From Streptomyces roseifaciens (GTDB lineage Bacteria > Actinomycetota > Actinomycetes > Streptomycetales > Streptomycetaceae): a stretch of 64,000 bases of DNA. Positions 54,402 to 63,863 of this stretch are shown in pieces; position 1 is the stretch's first letter; every line of letters starts with the position of its first letter. The DNA is taken from assembly GCF_001445655.1 (NCBI RefSeq), contig NZ_LNBE01000002.1, positions 992,001 to 1,056,000 of the forward strand, given 5' to 3'. The notes below the pieces were generated by a model. It did no database searches. It had not been told where the DNA came from and saw nothing but the letters and a program-made list of their open reading frames with translations. The translations under genes and the position numbers were made by a program.

Positions 54402-55627
54402 CCCTTCGTGCCGCGGGGCGCGGCGCCTGCGGGCGCGGCCTTGTGCGCGGAGGACGTGCCCGCGGAGGACGTGCGCGCGCCGGCCGACGACGGTCCGCCC
54501 GCCGGGTCGGCCGACTGGGCGAAGTCGTAGACGGCCCGCTCCTCGGCACCGAGGTGGGTGGAGCTCAGGTTGGGGCCCTGCAGCCAGCCGATGATGCCGA
54601 TGATCTGCCCCGGGTCGTCGTAGCGGGAGAAGACCCCGACCTGGACGCCCTCGCCGGTGGCGGGGTCGAGGCCGGCCAGCAGGGGGCCGCCGCTGGTCCC
54701 CGGCGACAGCGCGCCGCGCATCACGTCGCTGTAGTAGACCGGGTCCGCCCAGGAGGTGCCCTGCGCCACCATCAGGGAACGGCCGTCGAAGGTGCGCTGG
54801 AGGCCCGAGGACACGTTGCCGGGGCGGTAGTAGTTGCGCTCGTTGATGGTGGGGTAGCCGAATACGTGGTGCTGCTGGCTCTGCGGCTGGTCGAAGGCGA
54901 TCCGCTGTGCGCCGGTGACCTGGGCGATCGGCCGCGGCTCGTCGGGGTTGTCCACCAGGATCGCGGCCATGTCGTGCCCGAGCAGCCAGTCGGCGCTCTC
55001 ACTCCAGGTCTTGGTGAAGAACTCGCGCGTCACGCCCCAGACCCCGTACGGCGCGATGTCCTTGCCGGGAAGTGCGGTGCTGGTGGTGCGGCGGGGCAGG
55101 TTCGCCCCGTTGAACCCCGGCACGAAGACCATGTTGGTGACGACCGTGTTCCCCCACCCCAGACCGAAGGGGGTGTGGACGCGCACGCAGTGCGCAGCGG
55201 TGAGCACGGTGCTTTCGTTGGCGCCGGTCACCACGTTGCCGGAGCACGAGGACCGGGCGACGGTGCCGTTGTCCAGATCCTTGGTCTCCATGAAGATCTT
55301 GCCGGCGGTGCGGGAGATCAGCCCGGCCTTCCGCGGCCACGGTTTGCTGAGGTCGTCCCAGCCTCCCGGCGGCGGGGCCGCGTCCTGGTCCTCGTGGTTG
55401 AGGCCGGCGGCGGCCATCTTGTCCAGGGTCCAGTACTCGACCTCGGCCCTGAGCCGCTGGTCGTAGTCCGCGCCGGCCGGGACCAGCGGACGCAGCTCGA
55501 ACGCCGGCACGTCGGCACTGGCGGGCGGCGCCACCGTGAGCAGCGCGGCCATCAGCCCGAGCGCGCCGAGCACGCTCGTCCTCGTACGTCTCGACCATTT
55601 CCCGAGAGACAACGTCTTTCCCTTCAA
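54398..55627 (-). CDS. Secreted trypsin-like serine protease
   Basis: A 409-residue exported protease. The signal peptide is residues 1-39 (TSVLGALGLMAALLTVAPPA). The catalytic triad is visible: His in VLTAAHCVRV, Asp in LLGHDMAAILVDN, Ser in LSPGTSGGPLLAG. This fits the V8/trypsin-like S1 group. The C-terminus is a low-complexity Ala/Ser/Thr tail. The start is TTG 55627 or TTG 55612, each preceded by the same AGGGAAAGACG. It sits in the lipid operon (42 bases after the esterase, overlapping FAAL). The role is unknown: peptide processing and self-protection are both possible. Confidence 0.9.
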   Translation of the reverse strand: MKGKTLSLGKWSRRTRTSVLGALGLMAALLTVAPPASADVPAFELRPLVPAGADYDQRLRAEVEYWTLDKMAAAGLNHEDQDAAPPPGGWDDLSKPWPRKAGLISRTAGKIFMETKDLDNGTVARSSCSGNVVTGANESTVLTAAHCVRVHTPFGLGWGNTVVTNMVFVPGFNGANLPRRTTSTALPGKDIAPYGVWGVTREFFTKTWSESADWLLGHDMAAILVDNPDEPRPIAQVTGAQRIAFDQPQSQQHHVFGYPTINERNYYRPGNVSSGLQRTFDGRSLMVAQGTSWADPVYYSDVMRGALSPGTSGGPLLAGLDPATGEGVQVGVFSRYDDPGQIIGIIGWLQGPNLSSTHLGAEERAVYDFAQSADPAGGPSSAGARTSSAGTSSAHKAAPAGAAPRGTKG

Positions 55628-55669
55628 TCGTCTTTCCCTACAAGGGATTCCGGGGGTGCTGCGGGCGGG

Positions 55670-56833
55670 TCAGGCGGCGGAGGCGAAGGCCGCTTCCAGG
55701 CGCGGGACGTAGTCCACGAGGTCCTGCGCCCAGCAGCCGTAGTTGTGGCCGCCGTCGCACGCCCCGCCCCAGCCGGAGCCGTTGCCGTAGTCGACGTAGT
55801 GGTACGGGTGGCCGAGCCGGTCCAGGCCGTCCTTGGCGTGCTGCGCCGCCGATCTGACCCAGAACTCCGGTTCGGCGGGGTTGCCGTTGCCGTCCCCGGT
55901 GTAGAGCGCGACGCCCATGCCCTCCAGGCGGTCCATGTGGGAGGACGGGTCGGCCTCGTTCCAGAGCCGGTCGGCGTTGAGTATCGGGTACGGGGAGCCG
56001 AAGATCGCGTCGCTGGAGACCGTGGGCCCGAAGTCGAGGGAGCAGGTGGGGCCACTGGAACCGCACAGCGCGGCACCGGCGTTGGTGAGGGTGGCGACGA
56101 CGGCTCCGCGCATGACGAGGTGGTTGGCGGAGAGGTCGGTGGCGCCGGAGAGGGAGGCGACCTGGCCGAAGAGGCCGGGGTGGCGCTGGGCGTAGTGGAG
56201 GGCGCCGAAGCCGCCCATGGACAGGCCGGCGACGGCGCGGTTCTGTTTGCCGGTGAGGGTGCGGAGGTTGGCGTCGATGTAGGGGATGACCTGGCTGATG
56301 TGGAAGGTCTCCCAGTTCTGGGCGCCGGCGGCGGTGTCCTGGTCGCGCCAGTCGGTGTACCAGCCGCGGCGGCCGCCGTCGGGGATGACGGTGATCATCG
56401 ACTGGGCGGCGGTGAGGGCGGGGTAGGCCAGGTTCGGGTTGCCGGGGTCGTCGGAGGCGCCGTGCAGAAAGTACAGGACCGGGTAACGGCGGGTGGTCTC
56501 GGCCGTGTAGTCGCGCGGGAGCAGGATGCGGATGCGGTGCTCCCCGGCGACCTGGGGTGTGGTGACCGTGACGACGAAGTTGGTGGCCGTGCCGGTGACC
56601 GGGCCCGTCCGGGTGAGGCCGAAGCCGTCGTGCATCGGGGGCGGGACCGGGGCCTCGGCGGCGTGGGCGGCCGGCAGCGGCAGGCCCACCAGAACGAGAA
56701 CCGCGACGGCGACGGCGGCGACGACGGCGGTCACGGCATCCACCGCCCTCCGCACACGCGGCAGCGGAAGGAAGGGAGGCCGGGAAGGCGGAAGCCGGGA
56801 AGGCAGGAGCCAGGAGGGCAGGACTGATCTCAT
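55670..56833 (-). CDS. Secreted alpha/beta-hydrolase esterase
   Basis: A 387-residue exported esterase. An Ala/Val-rich membrane-like stretch (AVDAVTAVVAAVAVAVLVLV) ends in PLPAAHAAEA, a signal-peptide cleavage region. The hydrolase core follows: RIRILLPRDYTAETTRRYPV, LYFLHGASDDPGNP (oxyanion), nucleophile AVAGLSMGGFGALHYAQRHP, and an acidic/His region near the end (GACDGGHNYGCWAQDLVDYV). This resembles the esterase/Ag85-like family. ATG 56833 has GAGGA upstream. It heads the lipid operon and could hydrolyse ester or lactone bonds, perhaps of the product. Confidence 0.87.
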   Translation of the reverse strand: MRSVLPSWLLPSRLPPSRPPFLPLPRVRRAVDAVTAVVAAVAVAVLVLVGLPLPAAHAAEAPVPPPMHDGFGLTRTGPVTGTATNFVVTVTTPQVAGEHRIRILLPRDYTAETTRRYPVLYFLHGASDDPGNPNLAYPALTAAQSMITVIPDGGRRGWYTDWRDQDTAAGAQNWETFHISQVIPYIDANLRTLTGKQNRAVAGLSMGGFGALHYAQRHPGLFGQVASLSGATDLSANHLVMRGAVVATLTNAGAALCGSSGPTCSLDFGPTVSSDAIFGSPYPILNADRLWNEADPSSHMDRLEGMGVALYTGDGNGNPAEPEFWVRSAAQHAKDGLDRLGHPYHYVDYGNGSGWGGACDGGHNYGCWAQDLVDYVPRLEAAFASAA

Positions 56834-57023
56834 CGGAGTCCTCGCGGTGGGCTGGGTGTCGGGGAACAGTGGTTCGGCCGGACACCGGGAATCTCATCGC
56901 AGCGACCGGCCCCGCGCCATACGGCAAGGCGGCCTACTTGGGCCACTGGCGCAGGTGTGCCACTCCCGCTGTAAGGTTCGGTGGTCGGGTTGCCCGGCGT
57001 TCGAGTACGGCGAGGGGAGAGTC
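56834..57023. promoter_or_regulatory. Divergent promoter region between esterase operon and LuxR gene
   Basis: 190 bases between oppositely transcribed genes. It must contain the promoter of the leftward lipid operon and that of the LuxR-type gene. No repeat pair stands out. Confidence 0.5.
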
Positions 57024-57995
57024 GTGCACGACGTGTTGGACCCGGCCTCCGAGCGCGGACGTGTGTACCGGTCCCTGGTCGGCCATCCGGGCGAGCCCCT
57101 GGGGCGGCTGGCGGCCCGGTCCGGTCTGAGCGAGTCCGCCGTCACGGCGGTGCTGGAGGAACTCGCCGCCGAGAACATCGTCATGGCGACGGGCTCCGCC
57201 GCCGGGGAGGCCCTCTGGGAGGCGTTGCCGCCCACGCAGGTCGTCGAGGTGCTGCTGCAGCGCGACGCGGCCCTGCGGTCGGCCCTGCGCCGGGCGGGCA
57301 CGGAGCTGGAGCAGCTCTACCGGTTCGCCCGGCGGGAAGCCGGTCACTACGGCGCGCTGGAGGTCGTCGAGGACTCCGTGCGCCTGCTCGTGATCAGCCG
57401 GCAACTGCAGCTGGCGGCGCGCCACGAGCTCCGGGTCATCGACGTCCCGCCGTACTCCGGGACGCCCGACCACTACCTGGAGCAGGAGACGATCCAGCGC
57501 GAGCGCATGGCCGCCGGAGTCGTCTACCGCACCATTTACCACGGCACAGCGTTCGCCGACCCGGTCGCGGGGCCCAACATGGCGCGCATGATCGAGGCCG
57601 GAGAGCAGGCGCGGGCCCTGGACGACCCGCCCATCAAACTCGCCATCCGTGACGGCGACCTGGCGGTGGTCACCGTCGTCGCCGACGACCACCCGGGCCT
57701 CGTCTCCCTCCTCGTCCGCCCGTCCGGCCTGTTCCAGACGCTGTCCAAGGTGTTCGAGTCCCTGTGGAAGCTCGCCGTTCCGGTGTCGGCTGCGGGCATC
57801 GGCCCGCAGCTCGACACCCGCGACCGGCAGATCCTCACACTCATGGCCAGCGGTGCCACGGACGACGCGATCGCCAGGCGCCTGGGCCTGGGCCGCCGCA
57901 CCGTCGTGCGCCGCGTCTCGGCACTGCTGACCCGGCTGGGCGCCACGACCCGCTTCCAGGCAGGCGTCCAGGCGGCCCGGCGTGGCTGGCTCTGA
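57024..57995 (+). CDS. LuxR-type regulator with a winged-helix N-terminus
   Basis: A 323-residue regulator. The N-terminus has a TrmB-like winged helix (PLGRLAARSGLSESAVTAVL), a middle domain follows (VVYRTIYHGTAFADPVAGPN; IRDGDLAVVTVVADDHPGLV), and the C-terminus is a LuxR HTH (DTRDRQILTLMASGATDDAI, ARRLGLGRRTVVRRVSALLT). The GTG at 57024 follows GAGGGGAG. Such regulators commonly border antibiotic clusters, and it diverges from the lipid operon, so it is the likely pathway regulator. Confidence 0.88.
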   Translation: MHDVLDPASERGRVYRSLVGHPGEPLGRLAARSGLSESAVTAVLEELAAENIVMATGSAAGEALWEALPPTQVVEVLLQRDAALRSALRRAGTELEQLYRFARREAGHYGALEVVEDSVRLLVISRQLQLAARHELRVIDVPPYSGTPDHYLEQETIQRERMAAGVVYRTIYHGTAFADPVAGPNMARMIEAGEQARALDDPPIKLAIRDGDLAVVTVVADDHPGLVSLLVRPSGLFQTLSKVFESLWKLAVPVSAAGIGPQLDTRDRQILTLMASGATDDAIARRLGLGRRTVVRRVSALLTRLGATTRFQAGVQAARRGWL

Positions 57996-58221
57996 CCGCA
58001 TGCACCCCCGCAGGCATCACGGGGCGAAGCCCTCTCGTCTTCGCAGCTGCTTCCTGACCCTCACCAGCATCGAACGAACCCTCATCTGCTGCCGCCGACT
58101 CACCCATTGAGACTGCAGTCAAAGGACGTCCGGGAACCGTGGAGGCCTCCCGGCGTCTTCCCGATTGAGTGCAACTCCCCAGCAGCGGATAGGATTTGAT
58201 TGTTCTTGAGAAGGGGCGCTG

Positions 58222-58611
58222 ATGGGCACCAGATTTATTGAGGTAGACGAATCGCGACAAGGTGAGACGGGTGTGCGGAAGGGAGGCAGAACATTGACGG
58301 TGGGAGACCAGTCCATCACCCAGGAGACATGGGTGAAGGTGGAAGCCTACGACGACCTCGATCCGACCGTGACCGGGGATGTCCATCTGCACACCTTCGC
58401 AGTTCCGGGTATGGACGTGCGGGTCGGGGCCGCGAAGGACGACGAGGACGGAAGCAGCGAATTCGAAACCAGATTGGTCCCGTCTGTCCAGTATTACCAG
58501 ATCGAGCTCGGGCCCGACTCGCTGAATAAGCTCCATGATGCGCTCAAGCCCTTCATCGCAGCCGCGAAGGAATGTGAGCCGCCAAAGGGCCGCAAGGTGC
58601 GCGCCAAGTAG
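58222..58611 (+). CDS. Small hypothetical protein
   Basis: A 129-residue protein (GTRFIEVDESRQGETGVRKG, then ETWVKVEAYDDLDPTVTGDV, YYQIELGPDSLNKLHDALKP), acidic and beta-rich, with a charged C-terminal tail ending RKVRAK. I do not recognise the family. The start at 58222 has AAGGGG 6 bases upstream, and the perfect stem-loop downstream supports a real transcript. Confidence 0.72.
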   Translation: MGTRFIEVDESRQGETGVRKGGRTLTVGDQSITQETWVKVEAYDDLDPTVTGDVHLHTFAVPGMDVRVGAAKDDEDGSSEFETRLVPSVQYYQIELGPDSLNKLHDALKPFIAAAKECEPPKGRKVRAK

Positions 58612-58616
58612 TCCAC

Positions 58617-58642
58617 AATGTCCCCTCCCGCGAGGGGACATT
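58617..58642 (+). terminator. Terminator after the small hypothetical gene
   Basis: AATGTCCCCT (58617-58626) pairs with AGGGGACATT (58633-58642) around the loop CCCGCG: a 10-bp perfect stem directly after the stop codon, unlike the usual GC-only stems here. Confidence 0.75.
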
Positions 58643-58722
58643 GCCATATTGCGGACGGCGGGCCTGTCTTGTCGGAACAGCCGCCGGCCTTTCTTCCAAC
58701 CCCGTCCGTATACGGTCTGAGC

Positions 58723-59337
58723 ATGATCGACTCATCGTGGGACGTCCTTCTCCTCGGCGGCGCTTCGGGCGTGGGCAAGAGCCGGGCCGCCGCCCGGTTG
58801 GCGCGGTCGAGCGGCGCGTTCGTGGTCGAGTTCGACGACGTGGTCAGCGCGGTCCAACGCCTCACCACTGTTGAACAGCACCCCGGCCTGCACTGCTTCG
58901 ACGGGATACCTGACACCTCCGTGCTCGACGTCGACCGTGTGGTGGAGTTGCAGATCGCCACGGCCGACGCGTTGCAGCCCGCCCTCCTCGGCGTCGTGGA
59001 CAACCGGTTGACCATCGACGTGCCGGCGGTCATCGAAGGTGACTACCTCACCCCGGCCGCCGCCGCCCGCGCCGTAGAGGAAGGCGCGGTGATCGGCCGT
59101 GACATACGGGCCGTCTTCCTGCACGAGGACGATCCGGAGCAGATCACCGCCAACTATGCCGCCCGCGAGCCGAACAGCGGTCTTCAGACCCATAGAGCCC
59201 AGGTCAGCGCCCGGTACTCACAATGGCTCGCCGACCAGGCCGCGCTCCACGGGGTGCCTGTCGTGCCGTGTCGCCCGTGGCACGATGTGGCCGTACGCAT
59301 CGAGCGGGCCCTCGGACGGGCGGCCTCGCAGTCCTGA
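58723..59337 (+). CDS. P-loop kinase-like ATPase
   Basis: A 204-residue P-loop protein: MIDSSWDVLLLGGASGVGKS gives Walker A (GGASGVGKS), then ARLARSSGAFVVEFDDVVSA, AVIEGDYLTPAAAARAVEEG and RDIRAVFLHEDDPEQITANY. The pattern resembles small nucleotide kinases of the 2-phosphoglycerate kinase type. The substrate is not identifiable. The ATG at 58723 is preferred because the frame upstream is not kinase-like. It is convergent with the FAD oxidoreductase gene. Confidence 0.75.
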   Translation: MIDSSWDVLLLGGASGVGKSRAAARLARSSGAFVVEFDDVVSAVQRLTTVEQHPGLHCFDGIPDTSVLDVDRVVELQIATADALQPALLGVVDNRLTIDVPAVIEGDYLTPAAAARAVEEGAVIGRDIRAVFLHEDDPEQITANYAAREPNSGLQTHRAQVSARYSQWLADQAALHGVPVVPCRPWHDVAVRIERALGRAASQS

Positions 59338-59365
59338 GGGACGGAGCGCGGTCGTTGCGGCGAGG

Positions 59366-60991
59366 TCAGTGGCTCAGCGCGGCCATGGCCGCGTTGTGGC
59401 CGGGGATGCCGCTGACCAGGCCGCCGCGTGCCGCGCCCGAACCACACAGGAGGATGTTGGGGTGGGCGGTCTCCACGCCCCACCGGGCGGCCGCCGAGAC
59501 CTCGTCACTGTTGTCCGTGCAGGGGAATTCGAGTGCGGAGTGGAAGATGTTGCCGCCTGGTAGCCCTAGTTCCCGCTCGAGGTCCAGGGGGCTCTTGGCC
59601 TCGATGCACGGGCGGCCGTCGCTGCCGACGGCCAGGCAGTCGGCGAGGGGCTCGGCGAGGTGGGAGTCGAGCTGTTCCAGCGTGGCCCGGAGCAGTCGCT
59701 CCCGGGTGGCGTCGTGGTCGGTGGTGAACAGCCGGGCGGGCGTGTGGAGCCCGAAGAGGGTGAGGGTGTGGTACCCCTCGCGGGCCAGTGCGGGGCCGAG
59801 GACGGAGGGGTCCGTGAGGGAGTGGCAGTAGATCTCCGAGGGCGGGGCGGAGGGGAGCCGGCCGGTGGACGCCTGCTCGTAGGCGGTCTCCAGCTCCTCG
59901 TACCCCTCACTGATGTGGAAGGTCCCCGAGAAGGCGGTGCGCGGCTCGACGGCGGTGTCGCGTAGCCGGGGCAGGCGTCGCAGCAGCATGTTGACCTTGA
60001 GCTGGGAGCCCTCGGCCGGCGGCGGGGGCTCCTCGCCCAGGAGCCGGGCCAGTTCGTACGGGGAGGCGTTGACCAGGACGTGCCGCGCCGCGAACACACC
60101 CCGTGTGGAGGTCACCTCGGCCGTACGGCCGTCCGTGGCGATGTGCGTCGCCTCGCACTCCGTGAGGATGTGTGCGCCGGCGGAGCGGGCCGCGTCGGCG
60201 AGGGCGTCGGTCAGTGCCCCCATGCCGCCCACGGGGACGTTCCAGTCACCGGTGCCGCCGCCGATGACGTGGTAGAGGAAACAGCGGTTCTGGCGCAGCG
60301 TGGTGTCCTGGGCATGGGTGAACGTGCCCACGAGGGCATCGGTGAGCACCATGCCGCGCACGAGGTCGTCCTGGAAAGCGGCCTCGATGGCCTCGCCGAG
60401 GGGTCGCTCGAAAAGGGCTTCCCAGGCGGACCGGTCATCGATCCGGGCGCGGAGTCCGGCGCGGGTGGGAAGCGGCTCGGTGAGGGTGGGGAAGACCCGC
60501 TCGGCCACGTGCCGGGTCATGCCGTGGAACCGCTGCCAGGAGTCGAATTCCTTGTCCGATCCCGTGAGCCGGGCGAACGACGCGCGGGTGCGGGACTGAT
60601 CGCGTTCCACCAGAAGGCCGGTGGGCCGCCCGCCGCGCACGGTGGGGGAGTAGGAGGAGACTGCGCGCCTGCGGACGGTGAAGCGCAGCCCGAGGTCCTT
60701 CACGATCTTTCGGGGCAGCAGTCCGACGAGATAGGCGTAGCGCGAGACCCGGGCGTCGAAGCCGGGGAAGAGGCGCGTGGAGACGGCGGCACCGCCGGTT
60801 CGGCCGAGGCGTTCCAGGACGATCACGCGGCGTCCGGCGCGGGCCAGATAGGCGGCGGCGACCAGACCGTTGTGACCACCGCCGACGATCACCGCGTCGT
60901 ACGCCCCGGCGGCCTGCCCGGCCGGGGGACGGGCTCCGACCCGGTGGGCGGCGTCCGGGATCGTCCCGGGCATGTCCCTCGATGTCGCCAT
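59366..60991 (-). CDS. FAD-dependent oxidoreductase (CrtI/PYROXD2-like)
   Basis: A 541-residue flavoprotein from ATG 60991: Rossmann GxGxxG in YDAVIVGGGHNGLVAAAYLA, VLERLGRTGGAAVSTRLFPG, TCLRQNRCFLYHVIGGGTGD-like central segment and the C-terminal CGSGAARGGLVSGIPGHNAA that closes the FAD site. The layout matches phytoene-desaturase-like and PYROXD2 proteins. No carotenoid genes lie nearby, so a carotenoid role is not supported. It is transcribed alone. Confidence 0.86.
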   Translation of the reverse strand: MATSRDMPGTIPDAAHRVGARPPAGQAAGAYDAVIVGGGHNGLVAAAYLARAGRRVIVLERLGRTGGAAVSTRLFPGFDARVSRYAYLVGLLPRKIVKDLGLRFTVRRRAVSSYSPTVRGGRPTGLLVERDQSRTRASFARLTGSDKEFDSWQRFHGMTRHVAERVFPTLTEPLPTRAGLRARIDDRSAWEALFERPLGEAIEAAFQDDLVRGMVLTDALVGTFTHAQDTTLRQNRCFLYHVIGGGTGDWNVPVGGMGALTDALADAARSAGAHILTECEATHIATDGRTAEVTSTRGVFAARHVLVNASPYELARLLGEEPPPPAEGSQLKVNMLLRRLPRLRDTAVEPRTAFSGTFHISEGYEELETAYEQASTGRLPSAPPSEIYCHSLTDPSVLGPALAREGYHTLTLFGLHTPARLFTTDHDATRERLLRATLEQLDSHLAEPLADCLAVGSDGRPCIEAKSPLDLERELGLPGGNIFHSALEFPCTDNSDEVSAAARWGVETAHPNILLCGSGAARGGLVSGIPGHNAAMAALSH

Positions 60992-61175
60992 GCCTCTTCG
61001 TAGCACGCGTCGATCGGCGCGGCCAGACCCCGGCGCAGCGAGGCCGGGGCATCCGGAGCCCCGGCCTACGGCGGCCGACGCAATGCCCGCGATGCAGGGC
61101 TACGCCACGTGCGACGGCGAGGCGCCCGGGGGTCCTCCTCCGGATTCGTCGCCGGAGCCTCGCGAAGATCGCTCG

Positions 61176-63764
61176 TCAGGCGGATGCGGGCAGGTGGATG
61201 TCCAGGAGGCACACGTCGTCGCGCTGTTCGTCCGGGAGGAGACGGGCCAGCAGGGTGTCGAGCGAGCCGGAGCCGTCCGTGGACAGTTCGGTCTCGGCGG
61301 CGCGGGCGAGACGGCCGAGCCCCTTGTCCAAGTGTTCCCTGGGGCGTTCGATCAGGCCGTCGGTGTACAGCAGCAGGTGGTCGCCGGGTGCGATCCGGCA
61401 CACGGCCTCGTCGAAGGAGGGCCGCAGCGTGGCGCCGAGCAGTATGCCCTCGGGCGGGGAGAGGAACTGCGCCTTCCCGTGGCGCACGAGCAAGGGCGGT
61501 GGATGGCCCGCCTGGACCCAGGTCAGGCAGCGGTCGGCGGGGTCGTAGCGGCCGAGCACGAGGGTGGCGGTGGCATGGTGGTCGCGGGTGTGCAGGAGCA
61601 GGGTGTTGAGCCGGTGCAGCGCACCGGTGAGCGACGAGCCGGTGACGACCATGCCCTTGGCCGTGAACCGCAGCTGGGCCATCGTGGCCACCGCGTCGAT
61701 GCCGTGTCCGGCCACGTCGCCGACCGCGAAGAGCACGCCGCCGCCCGGCATTTCGAGGGCGCTGTACCAGTCGCCGCCCACGTTGATGTCGTCGTGGGAG
61801 GGGAGGTAGGCGACGTCGACGCGCAGATCGCCCAGGTTCAGCGACTGCCCGGGCAGCGGCAGAAGGGCGTGCTGCAGGCGGGCGGCGACCGTCCGTTCCT
61901 CCTGCAGGACGTTGCGCTGGGCCAGGACGGCCTGCCGGGTCTCCGTCAGGGCCAGTTCGGCGGTGCGATGCGCTGTGACGTCCTGGACGAAACCGTGCAC
62001 TTCGACGGGGGTGCCGTGGGCGTCCGGCACCGCCTCGGCGACGACCCGCAGGTGCCGGACACCTCCCCGCGTCGTGATCCGGACCTGGTGGTCGACGGGG
62101 GTGCCCGCGCCCAGGAGCTGCCGGAGCGCGCCGGTGAAGCCCGGGGCGTCCTCGGGCAGGACGTCACCGGGGAAGGCGTCGAGGGGCAGCGGGCCCGCTT
62201 CCGGGTCGCGGTCGAGGACGGCGTGGACCTGGGGTGACCAGGTGATGGCGCCCGTGACGAGGTTCCAGTCCGTCCAGCCGAGGTTGCCGAGCCGCTGCAG
62301 GTCGGCCAGCAGGGCCTGCTGCCGGGCGACGTCGTCGTGGCCCGTCCAGGTGACCACGAGGGCGTCACCGAGTTTCACTGCACGGACGGAGAAGACGGAG
62401 CGTTGCCGCAGGCCGGCGACGACCCCCTCGTAGGTGAAGGGCTCGCCCTCGTACGGCGTCCCCGTGGCGAGTGTCCGCAGGCAGCCCTGCCAGACATCGG
62501 CGCCGGCCACGGCGGGGTAGCACTCCAGGACCCGCAGCCCGACCAGCCGGCGGCCGCGTCGGCCGGCGACATCGACGGATTGCGGCGCGGCGGCGTCGAT
62601 GCGGAAGTCCTCGACGTCACCCGACGGTGACCGCAGCGGGGTGAGGAGGATGGCGGGGCCCTGGAGGACGTCGAGGACGGCCTGGACGAGTGCGGTCGTG
62701 CCGGCTTCGGGCCCTCCCGGGCAGCCGGGCTGTACGGGCTGCCCGGCCGGCGCGCACCCTCCGGGCGCCTCCGGGGCCCCGGACCTTCCGGACCACGTGG
62801 ACGGACCGGGTTGTCCCTTCAGCCGGAGCGGCCCCGGACGTACCTCCCCTGCGCGGAGGCTCCCGGCGCACAGCCGGGCGACGGACTGCAGCAGCTCGCG
62901 CACGTCCTCGCCGAAGGGGGCGTCCACGGTGCGCAGGACGCCGAGGGCCGCGGTGACCCTGCCGCCGGTGGTGACCGGGAGCCAGGCGCGGGTGCGCCAT
63001 TTCTGCGGCGGCTGCCCGATCAGGTGGTAGCGCTGTGCGTCCTGTGCCGGGTCCTCCAGCCACACGGCTTCGCCGCGGCGGATCGTGTCCAGGGCGGCGA
63101 TGCCGCCGACGGGCGGCACGGACCGCCACTGGGCGGCGACCGCGGCCCCGGTGCCGGCGTGCCCGGCGAGTTCCAGGGCGTCGTGCACGGTGAGGGAGAA
63201 GAGGAGGACGGCGTCGGCCCGGACCGGGGAACCGGCCAGGTGGTCCAGCAGCCGTTCCGCGACGTCCTGCGGGCAGGTGGCACCGGTGAGTGCCTTGCTG
63301 AGGTTGCCGAGGAGCGCGGTGCGGGAGGGCGGGCGCGGCTCCGTGCCGGATTCCAGCGCCTGCCCGGCCGCCTGCCCGGCGGCGGCGGGGGCCGGGCCGT
63401 GACGCGTCGGTCGGGACGGCCCCGGGGAACCCTGGTCCGGGACGTCGGGAACGTCCGTGACGCCCTGGACGGGGAGGAAGGGCGGGTGGGGCGCCTGCGG
63501 GATGTCACCGAGGGCGATCCAGCACTCCTCGGTCAGCGTGCGGCCGCCGGCTCGCGCCCGCCGGGTCAGTTCCTCGTGTGCTTCTGCAGCCGAGCACCCC
63601 GACCGTGCCATCAGAAAGCCTTTGGCGCGCTCCAGCACGGCCGCGGTGGACGCCTGGTGGCGCAGGCGCTCGTTCTCGGCGCGTAACGCGGCCACGACCT
63701 TGGCCGGCGCGACGACGTCGGGTGCGACGCCGGACTCCTCGTCCTTGACAGGTTCGCTCGTCAC
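61176..63764 (-). CDS. ANTAR-GAF-PAS-PP2C sensory phosphatase
   Basis: An 862-residue protein. Residues 28-90 look like an ANTAR domain (LRAENERLRHQASTAAVLER, AKGFLMARSGCSAAEAHEEL). A GAF domain follows (about 145-300: GNLSKALTGATCPQDVAERL, IGQPPQKWRTRAWLPVTTGG), then a PAS region (about 350-600), then a SpoIIE-type PP2C phosphatase (about 620-858) with VGGDWYSALEMPGG, GDVAGHGIDAVATM and LYTDGLIERP. It starts at GTG 63764. It dephosphorylates STAS-like partners in response to a sensed signal. ANTAR usually binds RNA, so its presence with PP2C is notable. Confidence 0.88.
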   Translation of the reverse strand: MTSEPVKDEESGVAPDVVAPAKVVAALRAENERLRHQASTAAVLERAKGFLMARSGCSAAEAHEELTRRARAGGRTLTEECWIALGDIPQAPHPPFLPVQGVTDVPDVPDQGSPGPSRPTRHGPAPAAAGQAAGQALESGTEPRPPSRTALLGNLSKALTGATCPQDVAERLLDHLAGSPVRADAVLLFSLTVHDALELAGHAGTGAAVAAQWRSVPPVGGIAALDTIRRGEAVWLEDPAQDAQRYHLIGQPPQKWRTRAWLPVTTGGRVTAALGVLRTVDAPFGEDVRELLQSVARLCAGSLRAGEVRPGPLRLKGQPGPSTWSGRSGAPEAPGGCAPAGQPVQPGCPGGPEAGTTALVQAVLDVLQGPAILLTPLRSPSGDVEDFRIDAAAPQSVDVAGRRGRRLVGLRVLECYPAVAGADVWQGCLRTLATGTPYEGEPFTYEGVVAGLRQRSVFSVRAVKLGDALVVTWTGHDDVARQQALLADLQRLGNLGWTDWNLVTGAITWSPQVHAVLDRDPEAGPLPLDAFPGDVLPEDAPGFTGALRQLLGAGTPVDHQVRITTRGGVRHLRVVAEAVPDAHGTPVEVHGFVQDVTAHRTAELALTETRQAVLAQRNVLQEERTVAARLQHALLPLPGQSLNLGDLRVDVAYLPSHDDINVGGDWYSALEMPGGGVLFAVGDVAGHGIDAVATMAQLRFTAKGMVVTGSSLTGALHRLNTLLLHTRDHHATATLVLGRYDPADRCLTWVQAGHPPPLLVRHGKAQFLSPPEGILLGATLRPSFDEAVCRIAPGDHLLLYTDGLIERPREHLDKGLGRLARAAETELSTDGSGSLDTLLARLLPDEQRDDVCLLDIHLPASA

Positions 63765-63863
63765 GTCACCGAGGATGTCACAGGGAGCAGCCGCGGGATC
63801 CGTGTGCGCAGGCGCCGGTAGCCGGCCGGGCGGGTGCCTGAGGGGAGGTAGGACGGGCCGCGC

